Positions 12,133 to 22,213 of a stretch of 64,000 bases of DNA are shown here, piece by piece. The first letter of the stretch is position 1. Every line of letters begins with the position of its first letter. The notes beneath the pieces were generated by a model. The model was not told the DNA's origin. It did no database searches and saw only the letters and a program-made list of their open reading frames with translations. A program made the position numbers and the translations under genes. The DNA is taken from positions 501,176,601 through 501,240,600 of the forward strand of contig NC_053035.3 in assembly GCF_002575655.3 (NCBI RefSeq), given 5' to 3'. Origin of the DNA: Aegilops tauschii subsp. strangulata. Its lineage: Eukaryota; Streptophyta; Magnoliopsida; Poales; Poaceae.

Positions 12133-12802
12133 TGTAGGAGATATGCCCTAGAGGCAATAATAAATGATATTATTTATCTCCGAGTTCATAATTTTGTTTA
12201 TGTTCCATGCTATAACTGCTATGGTTCTCGAGTCTGCAATAACCACGAGGCTCGGAGGAAGACTCATATGCACGTGTGGAATAATAAACGGTAAAATGTA
12301 TTCCTAGTCTGGCCTCTAAGACTAGCTCAAGTGTTGCATGATGGTTATGTTTTCCTGATCATGGGCATGTCTATGTCAGCAACCTTGAGGGCACAATGTT
12401 AAGAGAACATTTGTGTTGAATCGACCCGGATTGATGTTATGCTATGAGATTCATTCGTCACAAGTTTATTGGTACATAACACAGAGATGGTTAACGTTTG
12501 CATGATTCCTTAGACCATGAGAGTATCGAGTTTCTTCATGCTTGCTTCATGAACTTTGGGGTTTGTTAAACGTCATCCGTAAATGGGTGGCTATTACGGC
12601 GGCTTACGGGTTCATGGAAAAGTGTGTCAAGTAACTTGATAGCTCAAGATTGGGATTTGCTCCTCCGACGATGGAGAGATATCTCTGGGCCCTTTCGGTG
12701 TTACGGTATCCATCATCGTCTGGCCAGACACTTTGTGATTTGATCACGGGGATGCCAGAACACGATAACGAGAAAAGAGAACAATACCGGTAACGAGGTA
12801 AC
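12133..12802 (+). repeat. Truncated 3' LTR of R2
   Basis: Matches the first 670 bp of the 5' LTR with three substitutions by hand alignment, then breaks off after GAGGTAAC, where the 5' copy continues TAGCATAG. The remaining 1.5 kb of LTR and the 3' flank are absent. The break joins GC-rich non-LTR sequence, so a deletion removed the LTR end together with the missing half of R1. Confidence 0.9.
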
Positions 12803-12824
12803 GAAGCAACATGCCCGGACCAGC

Positions 12825-12896
12825 CGGGGCGCACCGGCCACCGCTGCACGCCGAAGAAGGCGGGGCGCACCGGCCACCGCTGCACGCCGAAGAAGG
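12825..12896. repeat. 36-bp tandem duplication
   Basis: Two identical adjacent copies of a 36-bp unit beginning CGGGGCGCACCGG, 12825-12860 and 12861-12896. The unit length is a multiple of three, but no coding role is claimed. Confidence 0.9.
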
Positions 12897-13273
12897 GGAA
12901 GGGGAACCAGATCGGCCGTCGCCGCGCCCAAGGGAAGCCGGCAGGGGGGTCTCCCCGTGCTGAGCGCCGCCGTCCCGCCGCAAAGGGCCCGGCTGAATGG
13001 GGACGCTCACCGCCATCGCTGCTGCGCCGGCCCCCCTCCCCCACCCGAGCCATAGAGAGAGGGCCGCCCGCGACCCGGTCGAACTCGACCCGCAGCGCCA
13101 GAGTCGACGCCGGGGCGCTGCAGGGGAGCAGCCGCCGCCGACACCACCCACCGACCTTGCCGCCTGTCACGCCGCCGCCACGCAACCATCGCAGGCCCAC
13201 GCCGGAGCGCAGCTGCGCCGCCGCGCCCGGAACGAGCACCGCGTCCCGGCCCGAGAGATCCGGCCCGCGCCGT

Positions 13274-13301
13274 CCCCCCCCCCCCCCCCCCCCCCCCCCC
13301 C
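13274..13301. repeat. 28-base C homopolymer
   Basis: An uninterrupted run of 28 C in GC-rich DNA. The opposite strand could form a G-quadruplex and this strand an i-motif. The exact length in an assembly is unreliable. Confidence 0.8.
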
Positions 13302-13503
13302 GCTAGGAGACAAGAGGACCTCGCCGCCGCCGGCGACGATCCGGCTTCGCCCGCTCGCGCCCCCTGGCGGCGGCGAGGGAGGGGGAGAGGAGGAGGGGTG
13401 GGTGGGCGGCGGCGCTAGGTTTAGCCTCCCGAACGCTCGCGGGAGCGTCGCGGGAGGAGGGGAAAAGCTCGCGCGAACCAGACTCGGAAGTCCACACTCC
13501 TGA

Positions 13504-14016
13504 TCTTCATTCCCTCTAAAGATTAATGGTACATGAAACTGTACTGCTAAGTCACAAAAATGGAATTATCTTGACACACTGGGGCAGTTAGAGATCAATC
13601 ATGTCTTACTGTTACAGAACACAGCAGAGTAACCAAATAGTCATCATAGGTTACATTGAAAGGATGCTAAACCCTTTCCACACAAGCACGTTTTCAGCTC
13701 TGCATAAGACAAATGAAATACAGTGTGAGCAAATAGCTCCCACATCCTTACACAAATAAACTACTTGCCAAGAGACACCCAAATGACATCAACATAGTAC
13801 TATACCACTTGAGCCAACATTCTCACTGATAACTCAGTCTTAACATATAAGATAGAACTTTTCACCAAGCATCACAGTTAGTTCAGCCTTACCATAACAT
13901 TCTCACTGATAACTCAGTCTTAACATATAATTTAGTCTAACAAAGCCGCAGTGTCCAAACAGAGCAATGGCAACTACATAAAGTGCTGGGGTTAGTCGCT
14001 ATGCAACTAGCTGTCC
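13504..14016 (-). other. 3' UTR or downstream region of the mitochondrial-type gene, with a 35-bp direct repeat
   Basis: Follows the stop codon of the minus-strand gene. A 35-bp segment starting AACATTCTCACTGATAACTC occurs at 13816-13850 and again at 13896-13930. No other gene is seen. The polyadenylation site could not be fixed. Confidence 0.5.
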
Positions 14017-17000
14017 TCAAAGTTCTACATTGGGCATCAACGCGGCCATCCTCTTGTTAAAATCATCCTTCTCAGCTGGCGTCATCTCCTTCTTGCCATC
14101 AGGCACATCACACATAGACATGTAGCCATAAAGGAATGCTGGGCTATACATCATGACTAAATGGTACCACTTTGCCCTGCGATAGAAGCGCCTGCAGGGC
14201 AGTACAAGAGATATTAGAGCCGTTGTAAACCAAGACCGTAACAGGCATATAGAACTATACCGGGCTCAAGATCATACCAGACAGGGTCCTCGGGTTTAGG
14301 CTCCACATGGGATGAGAGGTGCTTGATCAGGCCCTTCTGGTTTCCTATCTTGTCCCTGTTTTCGGACATCATGTGGTAGAGCTCCTCTTTGACCTGCTGG
14401 ATCTCAGCTGAATGAGTTGTGGCCGCCTTCTGCATTGTTATTGACAGAGCAAGACAGGGAGAAACCGCATTAACCCAAATCAGGAACAGATCAATATCGA
14501 AGTTTATCTCAGAAGTAGAGCAGGTATATATGCTTTATGACAGCAGTAGCACTCAAAAAGATTCCAAGAGGCGTGCAATCAATCAATTGGCAAACAATGT
14601 AACGATAATGTCATTCAGCACTTGAGTCTGACAGCATGCACTAGCACACAGCTAAATTCAGCCAAGCATGCAAGTAAATGAAGACCAGCAGCATATCAAG
14701 CAAATTCTGAACCCAGGATTATTATGCCCTTCTTTCAGATTCATATTGTAGCATTTGGTAAATGAGAAGGAAGCGCTAGGTTGCTAATTAAACATGCAGA
14801 GTACAATGGAATTTACAGAAGAGGTTAGGAAGTCAGGTAGATCAGGGGAGACCCTGAACTTAAGTTGATTTAAATCCTCCTTAATCATAGCAGCCCGACC
14901 TCCAATGTAGGAGTCACACCATCAAAGTATTTCTAGTTTCTTTGCTTCCAGATATTCCAGGTACACAATTTCTTTGAACAATTTATGCGGCCAGGCAGTA
15001 GCAGCATTGCTCATCATCTCAGGTAGATCCCTTGTGGTATCCCAGGTAATACGAATATGAATGGTATTCCAACAAGAAGCACTGAATGTGCAAGCAAAGA
15101 ATAGGTGTATGGTGGTTTCTTCCACGTTATCATCACACAAGCAGGCAAGAAAGATCCTCTCCAATATCAAAGCACCTCCTCTTAAGCATATTCCTAGTGT
15201 TCAGTCTATCCATGAGCCATAACCAAGTAAAAACCTTGGGCGTGTTTGGTTCCCTGGGTGCATCCAACCTGCATTGCATGAAGGAGCTTGGCTGGGGTTG
15301 GCCTGGTTGAGCTGATGCAAGAAGGAGTTGAGATGTATGTTTGGTGTACTTGCATGATATGGACCAGGCTCATCTCAGATGTTGTTTGGTAGGATGCATG
15401 AGGCTGAACAATATGATAGATGTGGAATTTGATTCTAGGTGTTTGTACAAGTATGTAAAATAATTAAAAGATTGTTTTGGTGACATACACTCCAACTTAG
15501 ATATCTTTGCTGAGTGAAGTAAAAGAACATTCTGAATCAAACACAGATAAGAAATCATAATATTCTGAATCTTGCAAACTTCGTATGAAGATCATGTGAA
15601 TCAAAGAGTCAGCTAAACAGGGAATGAAACCAAATATGTGTATTCCAGTATCAGCATTCATGAGGTCCTATATTTAACATACATGCACGGAACAGCCAGC
15701 CCTCCTAAGGCACCTTTTTTACCGTGTATTGCTGATCTCTTGATCCCCACAACACAAATACAAAACAAAACTAGCTTCTCTCTCTCTTGTTCTTCTTCCT
15801 CCAGATCAAATCAAAAGAAAATTATGCACAAATTATTCTTAACAGAGAAATATGCAAAATCATCTCAAATCCATAGGCAGCTCTCACAACCAGATCGGAC
15901 CTCTACAAGGCCAGCGGCCGAACCAAGCAATAGATGATAAATTGTAGACAACCTGAACTAAGAACTTGGCTCTGAACTGTAGCCTGTGAAAACAACAAAT
16001 AAGACATACTCGTAGTTAGTACTTGGAAGTTTTCGACAGTTTATCTGTACCTCAAAGCAACTAAATAGCAGCAAGTTAAATTATCTCATTATGAAGAGCA
16101 CTAGTCTGAAACTTCAATGACGGGAACCTGTCATGTTAGATATTTGGAAGGTAGGCTTCGCAAGGAGTCGGGGATTAGCAGCATAACACTGGGCACACTG
16201 GTACAGCAGCTCAAGCACAAGGTCCGGCAGATCTACCACGGCCAGGCTTTCCCCGTCAACAAGGGCACAGCACGCGGGTCCGTGCTTGCTCACACGCGGG
16301 ATCGTGCGGGCGGCCGCGAACGCCCAGCCGGTGCGCGCGCGCAGGTGGTGTACGTGCCGCCGGAGTCCCCTGCTTGCTATCACGGCCAGATCGGGCGGGC
16401 GGCCGCGAGCGACGGCGAGCAAGTCGCCAATAGCTGGGAACGGGAGGGAGGGGCCAGAGCTCGGGAAGAAAGGGAGGGGAAAGGGAGAAGGAGAGCTTTG
16501 CCTCGGCACCGACGAGGAGATGCAGCGTGGCACCAGAGAAGAGAGCGGCAGGGGAAACGGGGGAAAATGCGAGCTGAGACGACCGGAAGAGGAGACCTAG
16601 CTCGCGACTCTGCACGCGCGGGTGCAGGTGCGGGCCTGGCTCGCGGAAACGGCCGATCCCTGCGTTTCCCCTCAGCCTGGCTGGGAGCCTGATTTTGCAT
16701 CCGCCGGGCCTGGCCCAGTGAGACGTGCAGCCTACCAAACGCAGGGAAAATTGCATGGTGGGTGCGACGCAGGTGCGACCCAAGGAACCAAACACGCCCC
16801 TTATGTTTCATGATGCACTTGGATTTCCATATGATGGTCAGAACAGGGGAGGGTTGTATTTGCCTGAATCAGATTCTATAGTACTTATTTGGCATGTACC
16901 GTACATCCCCCCAACATAAGATCAGATAATCAGGACTCCAAGGCTCGAGCCGCACACTGTTCAGTTTGATTTGGAGGTCCTGAAGATCTTCACGAGCCTC

Positions 17001-17771
17001 CAAGGATAGAGGCAGGTGAAAGTTGTGCAGATGGTCTTGAGGTACTATGAATTGCTGGACTGAGAGATCCTCCTAAAGAGCAAAAGCGAAGAGGTGCTCG
17101 CATTGGTCCATCAGCAAGCCATTTTGTTCCCAAGCATCCGTCCAGAATAGAACAGTGTCACCGGCATTCACCATACAGGAGGTGATCCCTCTGCATACAT
17201 CCATGTTTGAGAAAAAAAAAACCTCTTTCCAGCAGAAAGATCCACAGGGTTGCATGGCATGAGGAGGGGTGTTGTCATAGTATTTTTGCCAAACCAACAT
17301 CACCCAAGGCACATCCGTCATTGTGAATAAATTTGTCTATGTATTGTAACGCTTGGTTCTAAATTTTCAAATTTATAACGCCCAGCACCCCTTTGTGTTT
17401 GGGAAGGCAACCCAAATTCCAGGGAGCAAGAGAGTATTAGCTAGGGATCTGGCATCCCTATCAACCACCTTACAGAGTATTCAGGTTAACCACATGACAA
17501 ACAAATTGCAAAAATAGTGACCACCTGAACGTAACCTCGACGGTCACGACTAATTTAGTACCCGCATCCCGTGATGGGGATGAAGAATCCGCATTAGCTT
17601 AGGGTTGGGGTTCCGACTCCACCGATGCGTGAAGGGGGCGGGGGGGCTTACCGTTGAGTGCAGGAACCGAGAGGGCGTGGGCTGGGGATGCTGCGCCACC
17701 GCCGCGGTCAGCGACGGGCGGAGGCCGCGGCCGCCGAGCCGCTTGCACACCGAGCGGACCGCCATCGCCAT
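14017..17771 (-). CDS. Three-exon host gene for a small, probably mitochondrial protein of unknown function
   Basis: Exons on the minus strand: 17771-17652 (120 nt), 14429-14278 (152 nt), 14191-14017 (175 nt), together 447 nt = 148 codons plus TGA. All four splice sites fit: ACG|GTAAGC, TGCAG|AAG, TG|GTATGA, TGCAG|GCG; the second junction splits a Trp codon. Residues 1-40 have no Asp or Glu and are rich in Arg, Ala and Ser, as in a mitochondrial presequence. Residues 41-91 are helical and charged; the C-terminal part begins RFYRRAKWYHLVMMYSP and is aromatic-rich. I do not recognise the family. The frame is uninterrupted even though intron 1 (3.2 kb) holds two transposon layers, so the gene looks functional. 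An upstream in-frame extension exists, but the first ATGGCGATG is the natural start. Confidence 0.75.
14922..15237 (-). pseudogene. LINE fragment: zinc-binding reverse-transcriptase tail (downstream part)
   Basis: Minus-strand translation gives VFTWLWLMDRLNTRNML, then a CDD-VEET-HLFFAC-F--CW pattern, the conserved zf-RVT region at the C-terminus of plant LINE ORF2. It lies in intron 1 of the host gene and contains stops. It continues upstream across the inserted element at 15238-16799. Confidence 0.8.
15238..16799. mobile_element. Harbinger-like non-autonomous DNA transposon
   Basis: The ends are GGGCGTGTTTGGTTCC and its inverse complement GGAACCAAACACGCCC, with imperfect inverted similarity continuing a further 10-15 bp. 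CTT is present on both sides (15235-15237, 16800-16802). Removing the 1562-bp element and one CTT restores the LINE reading frame exactly (...CIMKH|KVFTWLW...), which proves the borders. No transposase is seen; the middle is AT-rich and then GC-rich (16250-16700). The 3-bp duplication and GGGCGTGTTTGG-type end suggest PIF/Harbinger; the superfamily is an inference. Confidence 0.8.
16803..17340 (-). pseudogene. LINE fragment (upstream part)
   Basis: Minus-strand translation shows WKEVFFFSNMDVCRGITSC and a GDTVLFWTDAW segment, typical of the region following the reverse transcriptase in plant LINE ORF2, then a degenerate stretch with stops leading to WKSKCIMKH at the Harbinger insertion site. 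Together with 14922-15237 it is one dead 3' fragment of a LINE inside the host intron. Confidence 0.8.
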
Positions 17772-17911
17772 GAGGGCTTCGTCGAGGTTGCGCCGACTGC
17801 AGATCGAGAAAGAAGAGGAAAAGGATACGCTCCGCCCGGTCGCTCGTTTGCTTTCTTTTTTTCTTTTTTTTTCTTTTTTGAGGGGCGGTCGCTCGTTTTC
17901 TTTACCGGGCC

Positions 17912-17917
17912 GGCCCA
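17912..17917 (-). promoter_or_regulatory. Possible site-II (TGGGCC) promoter element
   Basis: GGCCCA on the plus strand, i.e. TGGGCC in the direction of the gene, about 140 bp upstream of its ATG and within GGGCCGGCCCAT. TGGGCY site-II motifs are common in promoters of plant nuclear genes for mitochondrial and ribosomal proteins. A single hexamer is weak evidence. Confidence 0.35.
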
Positions 17918-17929
17918 TGTTCGCTCGCA

Positions 17930-18357
17930 CGCTGTCTCAGAAACATACGCTTCGCCCAGTCGCTTTTTTCTTCCGTTTTATTTGTTTCTTTCATGGTTTT
18001 TATCCTTTTTATTTTCTTCATTTTTCTCGTTTTTTTATTTTCAGTTTTTCATTTGGTTTCCTTTGTTTCTTTCGTCAGTTTTACCGATTTTCTTTGGTTT
18101 CTTTCGGGTTTTTTCTTCCCTCCCCCACCCCCCCCCATTTTTCTTTTTATTTTTTCAACGCATGTATACATTTTCATATGCATAATTTTTAGACACGTTT
18201 ACCATTTTTCAAATACATGATTAACAATTTTCTAATATATGTTTGGTACACGTTGTACATTTTTCGTATACATCTAATACATTTTTTGATACATGTCTAC
18301 TTCTTTTCATACCCGCTATACATTTTCATATACATATAATATTAATTTTTTTATAAA
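17930..18357. other. T-rich, low-complexity intergenic region
   Basis: Long pyrimidine-rich runs (17840-18150), then an AT-rich stretch with recurring CATTTTT and ATACAT motifs (18150-18340). Open frames here are Phe-rich artefacts. No gene is seen. Confidence 0.6.
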
Positions 18358-18391
18358 CTAGGTAATTGCCCATGCGTTGCAACGGGAGGAT
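18358..18391 (-). mobile_element. 3' terminus of a Helitron (H1), interrupted by element A
   Basis: On the minus strand this reads CCCGTTGCAACGCATGGGC, AATTAC and then CTAG followed by T, the standard Helitron 3' end: a hairpin, CTRR, and insertion before T. Element A is inserted only 34 bp inside the end. A sequence that could be the adjoining H1 interior lies at 51703-52226 in reverse orientation, next to the other copy of A's target duplication. Confidence 0.65.
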
Positions 18392-20115
18392 TGAAGGAAA
18401 TATGCCCTAGAGGCAATAATAAAGTTATTATTTATTTCCTTATATCATGATAAATGTTTATTATTTATGCTAGAATTGTATTAACCGGAAACATAATACA
18501 TGTGTGAATACATAGACAAACAGAGTGTCACTAGTATGCCTCTACTTGACTAGCTCGTTAATTAAAGATGGTTATGTTTCCTAACCATAGACATGAGTTG
18601 TCATTTGATTAACGGGATCACATCATTAGAAAAATGATGTGATTGACTTGACCCATTCCGTTAGCTTAGCACTTGATCGTTTAGTTTGTTGCTATTGCTT
18701 TCTTCATGACTTATACATGTTCCTATGACTATGAGATTATGCAACTCCCGTTTACCGGAGGAACACTTTATGTGCTACCAAACGTCACAACGTAACTGGG
18801 TGATTATAAAGGTGCTCTACAGGTGTCTCCGAAACTACTTGTTGGGTTGGCGTATTTCAAGATTAGGATTTGTCACTCCGATTGTCGGAGAGGTATCTCT
18901 GGGCCCACTCGGTAATGCACATCACTATAAGCCTTGCAAGCATTGCAACTAATGAGTTAGTTGCAGGATGATGTATTACGGAATGAGTAAAGAGACTTGC
19001 CGGTAACGAGATTGAACTAGGTATTGAGATACCGACGATCGAATCTTGGGTAAGTAACATACCGATGACAAAGGGAACAACGTATGTTGTTATGCGGTTT
19101 GACCGATAAAGATCTTCGAAGAATATGTGGGAGCCAATATGAGCATCTAGGTTCCGCTATTGGTTATTGACCGGAGACGTGTCTCGGTCATGTATACATT
19201 GTTCTCGAACCCGTAGGGTCCGCACGCTTAAAGTTCGATGACGGTTATATTATGAGTTTATGTGTTTTGATGTACCGAAGGTAGTTCGGAGTCCCGGATG
19301 AGATCGGGGACATGATGAGGAGTCTCGAAATGGTCAAGACGTAAATATCAATATATTGGACGAATATATTCAGACATCGGAAAGGTTCCGAATGATTCGG
19401 GTATTTTTCGGAGTACCGGAGAGTTACGGGAATTCGCGGGGAGTATATGGGCCTTATTGGGCTTTAGGGGAAAGAGAGAGGAGAGGCTGTGCCCCCCCCC
19501 CCAAGGCCTAGTCCGAATTGGACTAGGGGGAGGGGCTGCGCCCCCTCCTTCCTTCTCTTCTCTTTCCCCTTTCCTTCCTACTCCTACTACTTGGAAGGGG
19601 GGAATCCTACTCCCGGTGGGAGTAGGACTCCTCCAAGGGCGCGCCATAGAGAGGGCCGGCCCTCCCCCTCCTCCACTCCTTTATATACGGGGAGGGGGGC
19701 ACCCCTTGGAGACACAAAAATTGATCCCATGGATCTCTTAGCCGTGTGCGGTGCCCCCCTCCACCATAATCCACCTCGGTCATATCATAGCGGTGCTTAG
19801 GCGAAGCCCTGCGTCGGTAGAACATCATCATCGTCACCACGCCATCGTGCTGACGGAAGTCTTCCTCAAAGCTCGGCTGGATCGGAGTTCGAGGGACGTC
19901 ATAGAGTTGAACGTGTGCTGAACTCGGAGGTGCCGTGCGTTCGGTACTTGATCGGTCGGATCATGAAGACGTGCGACTACATTAACCGCGTTGTGCTAAC
20001 GCTTCCGCTTTCGGTCTACGAGGGTACGTAGACACACTCTCCCCTCTCGTTGCTATGCATCACCATGATCTTGCGTGTGCGTAAGAATTTTTTTAAATTA
20101 CTACGTTCCCCAACA
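18392..20115 (+). repeat. 5' LTR of Angela-like copia element A
   Basis: A 1724-bp LTR, TGAAGGAAATATGCCC to TTCCCCAACA, preceded by AGGAT and followed by a primer site. It contains TATATA at 19682-19687 (TTTATATACGGGG), the LTR promoter. It is nearly identical to the minus-strand LTR at 52232-53961, which is followed in element orientation by the same AGGAT. The two are therefore the best candidates for the original LTR pair of A. Confidence 0.92.
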
Positions 20116-20116
20116 G

Positions 20117-20128
20117 TGGTATTAGAGC
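20117..20128 (+). other. Primer-binding site of element A
   Basis: TGGTATTAGAGC, one base after the LTR and one mismatch from TGGTATCAGAGC, the initiator tRNA-Met complement. The B copy (59033-59048, minus strand) retains the perfect TGGTATCAGAGC form. Confidence 0.85.
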
Positions 20129-20609
20129 CAGGTTTTATGCGTCGATGTTATATGCACGAGTAGAACACAAGTGAGTTGTGGGCGATACAAGTCATACTGC
20201 TTACCAGCATGTCATACTTTGGTTCGGCGGTATTGTTGGAGGAAGCGGCCCGGACCGACATTACGCGTACGCTTACGCGAAACTGATTTTATCGCCGTGC
20301 TTTGCACACAGGTGACTAGCGGGTGTCAGTTTCTCCAACTTTAGTTGAACCGAGTGTGGCTACGCCTGGTCCTTGTGAAGGTTAAAACAGCACTAACTTG
20401 ACGAACTATCGTTGTGGTTTTGATGCGTATGTAAGAACGGTTCTTGCTCAGCCCGTAGCAGCCACGTAAAACTTGCAACAACAAAGTAGAGGACGTCTAA
20501 CTTGTTTTTGCAGGGCATGTTGTGATGTGATATGGTCAAGACGTGATGAGATATAAGTTGTTGTATAAGATGATCATGTTTTGTTGAAGTTATCGGCAAC
20601 TGGTAGAAG
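20129..20609 (+). other. Leader of element A up to CACTA-1
   Basis: Untranslated leader between primer site and gag, homologous (reverse complement) to 58560-59030 in element B. It is interrupted at TATCGGCAACTGGTAGAAG by CACTA-1 and resumes at 24130 with CCTTATGGTTGTC. Confidence 0.7.
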
Positions 20610-21371
20610 CACTACAGGAATGAGCTACTTTGCCGTCTGCCACGGCAGACGGCAAAGGCAAGGATGGCGGACGGCAAAGGCCTTTGCCGTCTGCCGCGGA
20701 CGGCAAAAGGCTCCGGCAAAGTAGGCTACGGTAAAGAGCTTCTTTGCCGTCTGCTTTTTGAAGCGGACGGCAAAGGGGCCTTTGCCATCAGCAGCGGACG
20801 GCAAAGGTCATGGCTCTTTGCCATCTGCTGGCAGACGGCAATGACTGGCTCTTTGCCATCTGCTGGCAGACGGCAAAGACTGGCTCTTTGACGTCTGCCA
20901 GCTGATGGCAAAGAGCCTATATTGCCCCATTTATTTCTGTTTTTTCTTATATCAATTCATTTTCACAGAAAATCAAACACACACACACACAGATATATAT
21001 ATGACCAATAGTCATGAACACATAGTAGCAAGTTTCATCCATACATATACATAGTTTCATCAATATTACACAGTTTCATCCATAGGTAGCAAGTTTCACA
21101 AAGTCAAAACAAAAACTATAGACAAGCACTCCATATCTGAAATTACAAGAAATGACCTAAAACTAAATATCTATTTTCCTAAAAACTGTCTTATTACTAA
21201 GATCTTCTCTGGATCTTCTTCTTTTCTTCCAACCTGCATAACAAAAACACTAAGAAAGAGAGAATGGGTTAGGAGTAGAAATGTAGCATTTCACTTGGTG
21301 AAATGCAATGTTCAGTTTTTATGTAAGTTTAACACACGGAAAGCTGGAGAGCATGCTGAGAGTTTTCTTGC

Positions 21372-22213
21372 CTGAGGACCAGGGTAGCCACCAACGGGCC
21401 AGCCAAGGGGCCAGTTCACATCCTTCTGGAGGAGAGTGTACTCCTGCTCAATTCCATACCTGTTTGGGTTCAGAGATAGGCCTAATCAGTGCTAATCTAT
21501 ATTGTACAACTTATTATGTTCTCACGTGTGTATGTGTGTTAAGACACAAGAGCGCTACTACAACTTTTATATGAAACACAGCAACAACAAAAAACTTGAA
21601 ATATCGACGGAGGTATTCGTACCATCTCTCCTCAGCTGCAACCTTCGAGGTGTTGAAGATCTTGGCAGCATTGTGCCTCTTGTTGGTGGGGATTGGAACA
21701 CCTTGTGGTGTGTAGCAGTCGCACATAACCTACAAGGAGTAATAAATAGGAAAAGATCAACAGACCAACGACTTTGCGCCAAATACAGTAGAAACTTGGC
21801 CTCTGATTTAGCTGAAGCTTTTTTTTCTCAGTTCAAGTATTTAAGATTTGTGTTAGCCAAGTAGGTCAACTAGTGGAATTTTAGGGTGTTTACACAACAG
21901 GCCGCAAACACCTGGTTATTTTGTCCACCAGATCACACATATGTCCAAGCACATCAAACAGCCACAAAATTCAGTTTTCATTTTTAAAGTTAAGCCACAA
22001 AATTCAGTTTTTTAGTTTTAAAATTTAGCGGTGCCCAGAAACAATGTTTTCCTATGATTTTTTTTCAAAGACCCATCTGCATCTTACTTTTCCTACTTTA
22101 TGGCATCCAGCATCTTTGGTGCATAAAAAGTTTGAAAGAAGCATGGAAGATAAAAAGTAGCGAGGACTTACAAGGAGGTTGTCACCCCTCCTGAACGGGT
22201 TCTTAAAAATGGC
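21372..22213 (-). pseudogene. Captured cytosolic glutamine synthetase (GS1) fragment, three exons
   Basis: Exons on the minus strand: 22213-22172 (AIFKNPFRRGDNLL), 21729-21623 ([20 protein letters not shown]... to EER and the first two bases of a Trp codon), 21459-21372 ([20 protein letters not shown]... to PGPQ). Order, phase and introns match plant glutamine synthetase, and the wording ([14 protein letters not shown]) is closest to the cytosolic GS1 type. Splice sites are intact except the last donor, GC instead of GT. About 79 residues are present, covering part of the catalytic domain; the N-terminal domain and the rest of the active site are missing. It cannot make an enzyme. Interpreted as gene capture by CACTA-1. 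Confidence 0.9.

Larger units (their letters stand above)
12803..13503. other. GC-rich region, no gene assigned
   Basis: About 700 bp of high-GC sequence with long open frames on both strands, typical of GC-rich plant gene 5' ends or LINE leaders. No domain, splice-supported frame or repeat family is recognised. It carries a 36-bp tandem duplication and a long C homopolymer, listed separately. Confidence 0.4.

Noticed and set aside
12604..13503. Long Arg/Pro/Gly-rich open frames on both strands
   Set aside because: Opposing frames in the same GC-rich block with no homology or splice support; one runs through the truncated LTR of R2.
16114..16811. Overlapping frames of 100-190 codons on both strands
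   Set aside because: Inside the Harbinger-like element, compositional, with no transposase motif.
17605..18220. Phe-rich frames on the plus strand
   Set aside because: Translations of T-rich low-complexity DNA; the real coding sequence is the minus-strand exon at 17652-17771.
18725..19060. Frames repeated in every Angela-type LTR (also near 51348, 53293, 53401, 60197)
   Set aside because: LTR sequence recurring in several copies and both strands; no evidence of an LTR-encoded protein.
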